DNA of 64,000 nt. It comes from Bacillota bacterium (GTDB taxonomy: Bacteria; Bacillota; Clostridia; Oscillospirales; Acutalibacteraceae). Under the pieces are notes generated by a model. It was not told the DNA's origin. It did no database searches and was given only the letters and a program-made list of their open reading frames with translations. Made by a program: the position numbers and the translations under genes. Of the stretch, positions 57,405 through 64,000 are shown piece after piece. The stretch's first letter is position 1; every line of letters begins with the position of its first letter. The DNA lies in the NCBI GenBank assembly GCA_023416955.1, contig JAEZGM010000009.1, positions 33,231 to 97,230 of the forward strand, in the 5' to 3' direction.

Positions 57405-57478
57405 GCAGAAGTAGTTCAATGGTAGAATATTAGCTTCCCAAGCTAAGTACGCGGGTTCGATTCCCGTCTTCTGCTCCA
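57405..57478 (+). tRNA. tRNA-Gly (anticodon CCC)
   Basis: A 74-nt cloverleaf. The acceptor stem GCAGAAG pairs with CTTCTGC, followed by T and an encoded CCA. The D-arm region contains AGTTCAATGGTAGA. The anticodon arm TTAGC-TTCCCAA-GCTAA has a 7-base loop with anticodon CCC (reads GGG glycine codons). The T-arm CGGGTTCGATTCCCG is canonical. A hairpin terminator follows at 57481-57522. Confidence 0.95.
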
Positions 57479-57480
57479 GA

Positions 57481-57523
57481 AAAAATCCATGTGTCAGGTG
57501 TTGAACTTGCACATGGATTTTTC
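57481..57523 (+). terminator. Terminator of tRNA-Gly
   Basis: AAAAATCCATGTG pairs with CACATGGATTTTT. Confidence 0.8.
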
Positions 57524-57592
57524 TATCTTCTGTTGCGATGATTTCTGCTCTCTATACTGACTTGAGAGTGTTTATAATAAGGACTGATCATA

Positions 57593-58060
57593 ATGGATTC
57601 GAAAAGCATTATTATAGCGGCAGAAAGCCCGTTTGCCGCTGACGCCATTTCTTTGATGGACGAGCTTTCAAAATGCCTTCAAGACATCACGGGGAATAGT
57701 GGAAAAAACTCTTTTGATGCAAATGATGTTTGTAACAATAGAGCTATATTTGTCATTGCCAGAAATCAAGAGGGCACGGCGATTGGTTGCGGAGCCTTTC
57801 GACCGATGAATGAGGTTACAGCCGAAGTTAAAAGAATGTATGCAAAAGAAAAAGGTATGGGAGTAGGAAACAAGATTCTGGCTTACCTTGAATACCAAGC
57901 ATATAACATGGGTTATAAATTCCTGCGCCTTGAAACGCGTATTGTGAATGCGAAAGCGGTTTCATTTTATGAGCGAAATGGATATAGGAGAATACCAAAC
58001 TACGGTAAATATGAAAAGAGGACAGATTCCATTTGCTTCGAGAAGGATTTGTCATTTTAA
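57593..58060 (+). CDS. GNAT-family N-acetyltransferase
   Basis: A 155-aa GNAT enzyme using acetyl-CoA. Motifs are IGCGAFRPM (strand beta-4), AEVKRMYAKEKGMGVGNKIL with the R/Q-x-x-G-x-G/A acetyl-CoA loop (KGMGVG), and the C-terminal FLRLETRIVNAKAVSFYERNGYRRI typical of the family, where YERNGY marks the cofactor exit. AAGGA lies 9 bases before the ATG. The gene is richer in A/T than its neighbours and monocistronic, which may mean recent transfer. The substrate is unknown. Confidence 0.9.
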   Translation: MDSKSIIIAAESPFAADAISLMDELSKCLQDITGNSGKNSFDANDVCNNRAIFVIARNQEGTAIGCGAFRPMNEVTAEVKRMYAKEKGMGVGNKILAYLEYQAYNMGYKFLRLETRIVNAKAVSFYERNGYRRIPNYGKYEKRTDSICFEKDLSF

Positions 58061-58384
58061 AATATAATAGTATATTCCCCCCATGGCCCGCATCTAAATC
58101 GAACAAATGCCATAGCGGCAGGCCCACAGACAGGACACGCCTATAGCAGAATGCTGTAGGTGTTCTTTTATGCTCTTTGAGCATATTTCATACATATATT
58201 GACATCCATCCGATTCAATGATATATTTTAACTGTATTAATTATAATAATACAGTAGAAACAGGAAAGCAGAGTTGCTGCTGCTTCTATGAATCAGGTAG
58301 AGCGCGGCGCTCCAAAATCCATATAACTATCATAACAAAGGATTCAGTTCCGAAATAAGTGACTTCAGGAAAAGGATTAAGAGT
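58061..58384. other. Spacer between the GNAT and C39-like genes
   Basis: An imperfect palindrome AATGCCATAGCGGCA ... TAGGTGTTC lies near 58105-58165. The second half is AT-rich and should hold the promoter of the downstream gene. No gene was seen. Confidence 0.35.
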
Positions 58385-59281
58385 ATGGGAAGTAAAAAAA
58401 GAACCGGAAGATTCCGTAAAGGGCATCTCTACTTTGTAAGGTTTTGCCTGATTGCCGCAGCTGCGGGGCTGTCTGTGGCGGTATTGCTCCTGATACATGT
58501 TGCGGGTGTTTCACTGAAACCAATTTTTTACGCAGATAAAGACGGTTCCACAAACAATCCGACGCTGTCCGACGCCGGCGGCACCGCCTCCAAAGATGCT
58601 ATGCAGGCGCTAAAAACGATGGCGGTGGAAAATCCTAAGGTAAAGCCTATTTTGCAAAACTCCAATCAATATCCGGCACGGCTCCTTGAATCGTTGGCAC
58701 GCAATCCTGAACTTTTGGATTTCGCATTGGATTACCCCAAAAAGAAAGGAACCTCAAAAGCAAACATTGATCTTTCCAATCAATATCAGTCGGGAAAAAC
58801 TCCGCTGCTGATGCAGTGGGACGAGGATTGGGGATACGCTGCCTACGGGGACGGAATCATCGCGCTGGACGGCTGCGGCCCCACCTGCCTTTCCATGGTC
58901 GCCGTAGGGTTAACAGGAGACACTTCGTTAAACCCCAAAGCAGTCGCTTCTTTCAGTGAGAAAAACGGTTATTTGGACGAGAAAACAAACAGCACCCTAT
59001 GGACTCTGATGTCGGAAGGGGCGCGGAAATTCGGGCTCGATTCCCGTGAGCTTCCGCTCGATGAAAACCGTATGTCACAGGAATTGTCCGAAGGACACCC
59101 AATCATATGCAGTATGCGCCCGGGGGATTTTACAACAGTCGGGCACTTTATTGTGCTGTACGGTTACGAAAACGGTAAATTTCTGGTCAGAGATCCCAAC
59201 AGTAAGGCCCGAAGCGAAAAAACGTGGAGCTATGCAACATTGAAGCCCCAAATTCGAAATTTATGGGTATTTTCTAAGTAA
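58385..59281 (+). CDS. Membrane-anchored C39-like cysteine peptidase
   Basis: A 298-aa protein with a basic N-terminus, one membrane helix (LIAAAAGLSVAVLLLIHVAGV), and an extracytoplasmic region. The C-terminal half is a peptidase_C39_2-type papain fold: catalytic Cys in LDGCGPTCLSMVAVGL, His in TVGHFIVLYGYENG and Asp/Asn in LVRDPNSKA. The linker between (about residues 50-130) has no known domain. It carries no ABC transporter domain, unlike bacteriocin-processing C39 proteins. AAAGGATTAAG precedes the ATG. It may cleave or remodel cell-wall peptides or peptide substrates outside the cell (inference). Confidence 0.85.
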   Translation: MGSKKRTGRFRKGHLYFVRFCLIAAAAGLSVAVLLLIHVAGVSLKPIFYADKDGSTNNPTLSDAGGTASKDAMQALKTMAVENPKVKPILQNSNQYPARLLESLARNPELLDFALDYPKKKGTSKANIDLSNQYQSGKTPLLMQWDEDWGYAAYGDGIIALDGCGPTCLSMVAVGLTGDTSLNPKAVASFSEKNGYLDEKTNSTLWTLMSEGARKFGLDSRELPLDENRMSQELSEGHPIICSMRPGDFTTVGHFIVLYGYENGKFLVRDPNSKARSEKTWSYATLKPQIRNLWVFSK

Positions 59282-59312
59282 TTGAGATTCCGGACTTTTC
59301 CGCCGCATTGTG

Positions 59313-59341
59313 TTGACACCTTCGCTTTGTTTTGTTATTAT
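59313..59341 (+). promoter_or_regulatory. Sigma-A promoter of the guanidine riboswitch
   Basis: Perfect TTGACA (59313-59318), 17-bp spacer, TATTAT (59336-59341). Confidence 0.75.
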
Positions 59342-59351
59342 AATAAAAAGT

Positions 59352-59468
59352 TTTATAGGGTTCCGCAGCAAACAGCTGGCCTGCACCGAGATAAAACGCG
59401 CGGAATACCGCGTTCACGGAAGGATAAAAGCCTGGGAGATGTTTAAGCATCTCTCGGGCTTTTTTTAT
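59352..59468 (+). ncRNA. Guanidine-I (ykkC) riboswitch with expression-platform terminator
   Basis: Conserved ykkC words are present: AGGGTTCCG (59357-59365), GCTGGCCTGCACCGAGA (about 59376-59392), ACGCGCGGAATACCGCGT, then CACGGAAGGATAAAAGCC (about 59414-59431). The 3' part overlaps a terminator AGCCTGGGAGATG ... CATCTCTCGGGCT followed by TTTTTTT. Ligand binding should prevent the terminator and allow expression of the exporter gene that follows, a classic guanidine-I pairing. Confidence 0.93.
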
Positions 59469-59497
59469 TTTACATATTTATAACAGGAGTGAACATT

Positions 59498-59815
59498 ATG
59501 CATTGGTTGTTTTTAATCATAGCAGGTATTTTTGAAACCTGCTGGGCTGTCAGCTTGAAATATTCACAGGGATTTACAAAACCGATTCCAAGTGTGATAA
59601 CGGTGGCGGGGATGATCGCCAGCTTTTATTTCTTATCCATGGCCCTAAAGCACCTCCCCCTCGGAACCGCTTACGCAATATGGACCGGAATCGGCATCGT
59701 GGGTACGCTCATTTTGGGAATCGTCCTGTTTCACGAATCAATCAGTATCCCTCAAATTTTATGCGTCAGCCTTATCGTAGTCGGTATTATCGGGTTAAAG
59801 TTGCTGTCACATTGA
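59498..59815 (+). CDS. gdx: Guanidinium exporter Gdx (SugE-type SMR transporter)
   Basis: A 105-aa small multidrug resistance family protein that exports guanidinium in exchange for protons. It has four membrane helices and the SugE/Gdx signature: the active-site Glu13 in IAGIFETCWAVSLKYSQG, then LPLGTAYAIWTGIGIVG, and GIVLFHESISI in the third and fourth helices. The ATG at 59498 has AGGAG 8 bases upstream; GTG at 59489 overlaps that site. It lies directly under a guanidine-I riboswitch, which strongly supports guanidinium as the substrate. Confidence 0.96.
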   Translation: MHWLFLIIAGIFETCWAVSLKYSQGFTKPIPSVITVAGMIASFYFLSMALKHLPLGTAYAIWTGIGIVGTLILGIVLFHESISIPQILCVSLIVVGIIGLKLLSH

Positions 59816-60101
59816 TCATTTAACCTATTTTTTTAAGCCTTACATCGTGCCCGCAGCAGTTCAGCGCATACTGAAATTTCATACGGCATTTTGGCGCATT
59901 TTAATCCTATCGCCACCCACCAATATGCCAATAAATGCCACACGTCGGTCAGCCATTTATTGGCTGGCCGGTTCCCTTTTATTAAGGCCTCTGCTGCATA
60001 AAATAACTGATGTGGGATCATAAATTCTCATTTTTGCGGGCATCCTTCCACTGAAGGGGGCGGGCAGATAGCGGCAGCCGGGCTGCGGCGTAATTTTTAC
60101 A
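59816..60101. other. Spacer before fakA
   Basis: A 62-codon minus-strand frame is present without a ribosome site and without recognisable similarity. CAGCCATTTATTGGCTGG and GCGGCAGCC-GGGCTGC are small hairpins. No supported gene. Confidence 0.4.
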
Positions 60102-60130
60102 TTGAATCCAAATCTATATTATGCTATAAT
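60102..60130 (+). promoter_or_regulatory. Sigma-A promoter of fakA-recG
   Basis: TTGAAT (60102-60107), 17-bp spacer, perfect TATAAT (60125-60130), 75 bp before the fakA start. Confidence 0.75.
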
Positions 60131-60204
60131 AGTGAAATCAAAATTATGCAATCCTGTTGGTAAGCGTACTTACCTTGAATGTTATTATTGGGGAGTGCTG
60201 TCAA

Positions 60205-61872
60205 ATGATTAATGGATCTGACCTGAGAAATGCGATCATATCAGGCGCTAATAATATTGTGAAGCATAAGACATCAATTGATGAGTTGAATATTTTTCCT
60301 GTTCCTGACGGTGATACGGGGACAAACATGTCCATGACCATTACTGCGGCAGCAACAGAACTGGAAAAAGCTGAGGGCGGCAAAGCCGGAGACGTGGCGC
60401 ATACCGCCGCTTCTGCTATGCTGCGCGGCGCGCGCGGCAATTCCGGTGTGATCCTTTCCCTGCTGTTCCGCGGCTTTTCAAAAGGTGTGGAAGGTCTGGA
60501 CGAAATCGGCGGAACCGAGCTTGCCGATGCGCTCGGCACAGGCGTAACCGCGGCTTATAAGGCGGTTATGAAACCTACTGAGGGAACGATCCTGACTGTT
60601 TCGCGCGTTGCTTATGAGCAGGGCAAAGCGGCAGCGGCCGTAAACGACGATGTCGTTTACGTGTGGAACGCCATTTGCAAGGGAGCGGAAGAAGCGCTCG
60701 CCGAAACGCCCGAACAGCTTCCCGTGCTGAAAAAAGCCGGTGTCGTTGACGCCGGAGGGCAGGGGCTGTGCTACATTTTCGAGGGCATGATGAGCGTATT
60801 CCGCGACAATACCATCATTCTGAATGAAGAGGAAAAGACGGAAGGCAAAGCTTCTGACGACGAATTCTTCCGCAACGCCGCGGCGGAATTTGATCAGGAC
60901 ATTCATTTTACCTATTGCACGGAATTCATTGTGGGCCGTAATACAGAGTGTGAGAAGGACCCGCAGGAGCTGCGTGAGTTCCTTCAGACAATCGGCGATT
61001 CTCTTGTTCTTGTGGACGACGAGGAAATCATCAAGGTGCATGTGCATACGGAAGACCCGGGCAACGCGCTGCAGGCTGGTCTTACTTTTGGACAGCTTCT
61101 CACTGTGAAGATTGAAAATATGAAGGAGCAGCACCGCAAGGCTGCCGAGGAAAACGAAAAGGCGAAAGCGAAGGCTGCAAAAGTAGCTTTGGCGCCCGCT
61201 GAGCCGGTCGAAGAAATCGGATTTGTTTCCGTCGCAGCCGGGGAAGGACTGAAAGTCCTGTTTACCGACCTTGGCTGCGCACATGTCGTCAGCGGCGGGC
61301 AGACGATGAACCCAAGCACAGAGGATATTTTAGAAGCGATTAAGGCAACGCCCGCAAAAAATGTTTTGGTTCTGCCGAACAATAAAAATATTATTATGGC
61401 TGCCGAGCAGACCATTCCGCTGGTAACCGATCGCAAAGTGGTCATTCTTCCGACGCGTACGGTTCCTCAGGGGCTGTCCGCAATGCTGGCTTACGACCCG
61501 AGCGCCGCCGCGGAAGTCAATACGGTCAATATGATGGAAGCCGCTTCCAATGTATCGACCGGTACCGTAACGTTTGCCGCGCGCGACTCTGAATTCGGCG
61601 GCAAAAAAATACATGAGGGCGATATTCTGGGCCTGAACAACGGCAAAATGGATTTGATTGAAAAAGACGTGGTTTATACCTGTGCCAAGCTGACACGTTC
61701 CATGGTCAACAGAACTACTTCCTTTATTACGCTGATATACGGAGCCGATGTAACCGAAGAACAGGCAAACGACGCCTATAACCGTATTAAGAGCAAAATA
61801 AGCAGTGATATTGAAATTACGCTTGTAAACGGCGGTCAGCCGGTTTATTACTTCATTATCTCGGTTGAATAA
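60205..61872 (+). CDS. fakA: Fatty acid kinase subunit A (YloV/DAK2 family)
   Basis: FakA phosphorylates fatty acids held by a DegV/FakB protein, feeding exogenous fatty acids into phospholipids. The 555-aa protein has an N-terminal DAK2 (Dha kinase L-like) domain with the ATP/Mg motif FPVPDGDTGTNMSMT near residue 35 and MLRGARGNSGVILSLLFRG near 75, a central linker, and the C-terminal DegV-associated/YloV domain (VLPNNKNIIMAAEQT, VVILPTRTVPQGLSAMLAY). Length matches Bacillus YloV. GGGGAG lies about 8 bases before the ATG at 60205; an earlier in-frame start lacks one. recG follows after 35 bp, as in other Firmicutes where yloV and recG are near neighbours. Confidence 0.94.
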   Translation: MINGSDLRNAIISGANNIVKHKTSIDELNIFPVPDGDTGTNMSMTITAAATELEKAEGGKAGDVAHTAASAMLRGARGNSGVILSLLFRGFSKGVEGLDEIGGTELADALGTGVTAAYKAVMKPTEGTILTVSRVAYEQGKAAAAVNDDVVYVWNAICKGAEEALAETPEQLPVLKKAGVVDAGGQGLCYIFEGMMSVFRDNTIILNEEEKTEGKASDDEFFRNAAAEFDQDIHFTYCTEFIVGRNTECEKDPQELREFLQTIGDSLVLVDDEEIIKVHVHTEDPGNALQAGLTFGQLLTVKIENMKEQHRKAAEENEKAKAKAAKVALAPAEPVEEIGFVSVAAGEGLKVLFTDLGCAHVVSGGQTMNPSTEDILEAIKATPAKNVLVLPNNKNIIMAAEQTIPLVTDRKVVILPTRTVPQGLSAMLAYDPSAAAEVNTVNMMEAASNVSTGTVTFAARDSEFGGKKIHEGDILGLNNGKMDLIEKDVVYTCAKLTRSMVNRTTSFITLIYGADVTEEQANDAYNRIKSKISSDIEITLVNGGQPVYYFIISVE

Positions 61873-61907
61873 TACATGAATCCGAATTGAACCGGTGAAC
61901 AATTACT

Positions 61908-63941
61908 ATGAGTTCATTATACCATCAAGATATTCGAAATCTGAAAGGCGTCGGTGAGCGGCGCGCGCAGCTCTTTGAAAAGCTGGGCGCACCAACCATC
62001 GGCGCTTTGCTACATGTATATCCGCGCGCTTATGAAGATTTGAGCCACCCGCATCTGATTCGGGACGCGCCCACAGACGCGCCGTGCGCCGTGCGGGCTG
62101 CTGTGCTTCACGCGCCGAAGGAAACCCGCATCCGCAGCGGCATGACGCTGTACAAGACAACGGTCTCCGACGGGGAGTCGGACATGGAGCTGACGTTTTT
62201 CAACAATTCCTATATTAAGAACATGCTCAAGGAAGACGAGGAATATATTTTTTACGGCAAGGTCGGGGCGAATTTTCTAAAGCGCGAAATGAGCTCGCCC
62301 GAATTCTTTCCCGCGGAAACCTGCCCGCCCGTACGGCCTGTTTACCGGCAGACCCAGGGGCTTTCTTCCCGCCTTGTGGAAAACACGGTGCGCGCCGCGC
62401 TGGCGCTTCTGCCCGACGTTTTGCATGACCCGATTCCTTCGGAGATTCGGCTGCGCTATTCCCTTTGCCAGCTGCGTTTCGCACTGGAAAACATTCATCT
62501 TCCGAAAGACATGGAAAGCCTTGCGATGGCGCGCAGGCGGCTCATCTTTGAGGAACTGCTGGTGCTGCAGCTCGGCCTTTATAAAATGAAGGGGCGCTGC
62601 CGTGACAAAAGCCACAGCGTTCTTCGGGAGGATCAATCGGACGCGTTTTTCGCGCTGCTGCCGTTCACCCCAACAAACGCGCAAAAACGCGCCGTAAAAG
62701 AAGCGGTGGGCGACATGATGAGCGGATACCCAATGAACCGTCTGGTGCAGGGCGACGTCGGTTCGGGTAAAACCGCCATTGCCGCGGCGCTCTGCTATAA
62801 TACCGCGAAAAACGGAATGCAGGCCGCGCTGATGGCGCCGACGGAAATTCTGGCCCAGCAGCATTTTGCAACCCTTTCCGATCTGCTGAAAGATACCGGG
62901 GTCGAAGTGGCGCTTCTGACCGGCTCGCTTTCCGCTTCGAAAAAGAAAGCGGTTCTTGCCGGACTTGCTTCCGGCGAAACGCAGCTTGTGGTCGGAACGC
63001 ATGCGCTGCTTTCCGAAGGCGTCGCTTTTCAGAGGCTCGGTCTGGTTATTACCGATGAACAGCACCGCTTCGGCGTGGCGCAGCGCGCGGCGCTCAGCGC
63101 AAAAGGCAACAATCCGCACATGCTGGTCATGAGCGCCACCCCCATTCCGCGCACGCTTGCCCTGATGATTTACGGTGACCTCGACATTTCCGTACTGGAC
63201 GAACTGCCGCCGGGGCGGCAGCCGGTTTCGACCTATGCCATCACGAGCGACAAGCGCCAAAGGGCGTTCCGCTTTTTGCAAAAGCACATTGACGCGGGAA
63301 AACAATGCTATATTATCTGCCCCATGATTGAGGAGGGGCAGAATGACCTTGCCAGCGTGACGCAGTACGCGGAAAAGCTGAACAGCGAGTGGCTGCCGGG
63401 CTACCGCATCGGCATTTTGCACGGACGCATGAAAGCAAAGGAAAAAGAGGCCGTCATGGCGGGTTTTGCCGCCGGGAGCCTTTCCGTTCTTGTTTCCACC
63501 ACGGTGGTCGAGGTCGGCGTGGACGTACCGAACGCCGTCATCATGATGATTGAGAACGCCGAACGCTACGGCCTTTCCCAGCTGCACCAGCTGCGCGGGC
63601 GGGTCGGGCGCGGAAAGGATCGTTCCACCTGCATTCTGGTGTCGGACGCGCAGAATGACGAAGCAGTCGCCCGCATGAAGATCATGTGTGAAACAAATGA
63701 CGGCTTCAAAATTGCCGATCAGGATTTAAAACTGCGCGGCCCGGGCAACTTTTTCGGGCAAAAGCAACACGGACTGCCGGATCTGAAAATCGCGGATATG
63801 CTGGAAGATACCGCCGTGCTGAAGGAAGCGCAGACTGTCGCCGGTGAACTGGTCGCGGCTGACAGCGACTTAAGCCGGCCGGAGCACCGCGGGCTGCGCG
63901 CGGAAGTGAATCGGCTTTTTGACGGCTTGTCCGTCAGCTGA
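61908..63941 (+). CDS. recG: ATP-dependent DNA helicase RecG
   Basis: RecG regresses stalled replication forks and processes branched DNA. The 677-aa protein shows the N-terminal wedge/OB region (KTTVSDGESDMELTFFNNSYI), then superfamily 2 helicase motifs: I GDVGSGKTAIAAALC, Ia MAPTEILAQQH, II TDEQHRFGVAQR, III MSATPIPRTLALMIYGDLD, IV/V YIICPMIEEGQ and VSTTVVEVGVDVPNA, VI QLRGRVGRG, and the C-terminal TRG-like GDFFG-type word LRGPGNFFGQKQHG. It is complete. The ribosome site is weak; it probably depends on coupling to fakA upstream. Confidence 0.96.
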   Translation: MSSLYHQDIRNLKGVGERRAQLFEKLGAPTIGALLHVYPRAYEDLSHPHLIRDAPTDAPCAVRAAVLHAPKETRIRSGMTLYKTTVSDGESDMELTFFNNSYIKNMLKEDEEYIFYGKVGANFLKREMSSPEFFPAETCPPVRPVYRQTQGLSSRLVENTVRAALALLPDVLHDPIPSEIRLRYSLCQLRFALENIHLPKDMESLAMARRRLIFEELLVLQLGLYKMKGRCRDKSHSVLREDQSDAFFALLPFTPTNAQKRAVKEAVGDMMSGYPMNRLVQGDVGSGKTAIAAALCYNTAKNGMQAALMAPTEILAQQHFATLSDLLKDTGVEVALLTGSLSASKKKAVLAGLASGETQLVVGTHALLSEGVAFQRLGLVITDEQHRFGVAQRAALSAKGNNPHMLVMSATPIPRTLALMIYGDLDISVLDELPPGRQPVSTYAITSDKRQRAFRFLQKHIDAGKQCYIICPMIEEGQNDLASVTQYAEKLNSEWLPGYRIGILHGRMKAKEKEAVMAGFAAGSLSVLVSTTVVEVGVDVPNAVIMMIENAERYGLSQLHQLRGRVGRGKDRSTCILVSDAQNDEAVARMKIMCETNDGFKIADQDLKLRGPGNFFGQKQHGLPDLKIADMLEDTAVLKEAQTVAGELVAADSDLSRPEHRGLRAEVNRLFDGLSVS

Positions 63942-63957
63942 AACCGAAACAGAAGTT

Positions 63958-64000
63958 GCCCCCCCCGGCCGGGGGGTAACCGGCGCGGGGGGGAAGTAGC
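63958..64000. other. GC tract at the window end
   Basis: CCCCCCGGCCGGGGGG (63961-63976) is a palindrome close behind recG, followed by G-rich sequence up to the edge. It could be part of a terminator or a low-quality contig end; I cannot tell. Confidence 0.4.

Noticed and set aside
59833..60021. 62-codon minus-strand frame between gdx and fakA
   Set aside because: No ribosome site, no recognised family, and it lies in spacer sequence; I could not support it as a gene or a pseudogene.
62277..63587. Antisense open frame of 436 codons opposite recG
   Set aside because: Same reason: recG is complete with all helicase motifs on the plus strand.

Overview
This 64-kb window looks like a chromosomal segment of an anaerobic, endospore-forming Clostridium-class Firmicute, probably Oscillospiraceae/Ruminococcaceae-like (inference). 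The evidence is sporulation genes (spoIIE, spoVS, a spore-coat transglutaminase), a DUF1540 protein, obligate-anaerobe oxygen defence (desulfoferrodoxin, rubrerythrin), a 2-oxoacid:ferredoxin-type oxidoreductase, strong GGAGG ribosome sites, a T-box and a guanidine-I riboswitch. Base composition is moderate to GC-rich at third codon positions, which produces many long antisense open frames with no biological support. No rRNA, prophage, insertion sequence with a transposase, or cas gene was seen.

Layout. 0.2-2.1 kb: an unrecognised 454-aa gene bracketed by two copies of a short inverted-repeat element, then a small membrane protein. 2.3-6.5 kb: trmL and the glycolytic run pgk-tpiA-gpmI (no gapA or eno here). 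6.7-15.2 kb: a GyrI-like ligand-binding protein in an AT-rich patch, an orphan peptide-binding lipoprotein, small proteins, an LCP cell-wall ligase, metG-tatD and a DUF4309 lipoprotein. 15.5-23.7 kb: spoIIE, an aminotransferase, trpS, a chromosomal ANT(6)-like nucleotidyltransferase and an FtsA/PilM-like ATPase with an unusual C-terminal extension. 24-28.1 kb: a MacAB-type export operon that includes a secreted TolC-like helical protein.

28.3-35.5 kb is the most notable region. A DUF1540 protein and a translationally coupled pair (unknown 332-aa protein plus transglutaminase Tgl) precede an encapsulin nanocompartment operon: an EncFtn-type encapsulated ferritin with a C-terminal cargo peptide, then the encapsulin shell. 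Desulfoferrodoxin, a two-subunit 2-oxoacid oxidoreductase and rubrerythrin follow on the same strand. The operon has a good sigma-A promoter with a Fur/PerR-like box just downstream. Together these suggest an iron-storage and oxygen-detoxification island with its own possible electron source.

35.6-47.3 kb (all minus strand): a DUF4173/Xre/DUF2975 membrane-regulatory cluster, a cadmium/zinc P-type ATPase with its CadC repressor and two matching operators, a P-loop kinase-like protein, a heterodimeric ABC exporter, a Dabb protein and dinB. 47.6-54.5 kb (minus): iron-dependent alcohol dehydrogenase, ilvD, a FadR-type regulator and the conserved rny-ymdB-spoVS block. 54.7-64 kb (plus): T-box-controlled thrS, tRNA-Gly(CCC), a GNAT acetyltransferase, a C39-like protease, a guanidine riboswitch with its Gdx/SugE exporter, fakA and recG.

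Four families of short dispersed repeats (A-D below) lie in intergenic spaces and are not explained by the genes. They are recorded as repeats and as findings.
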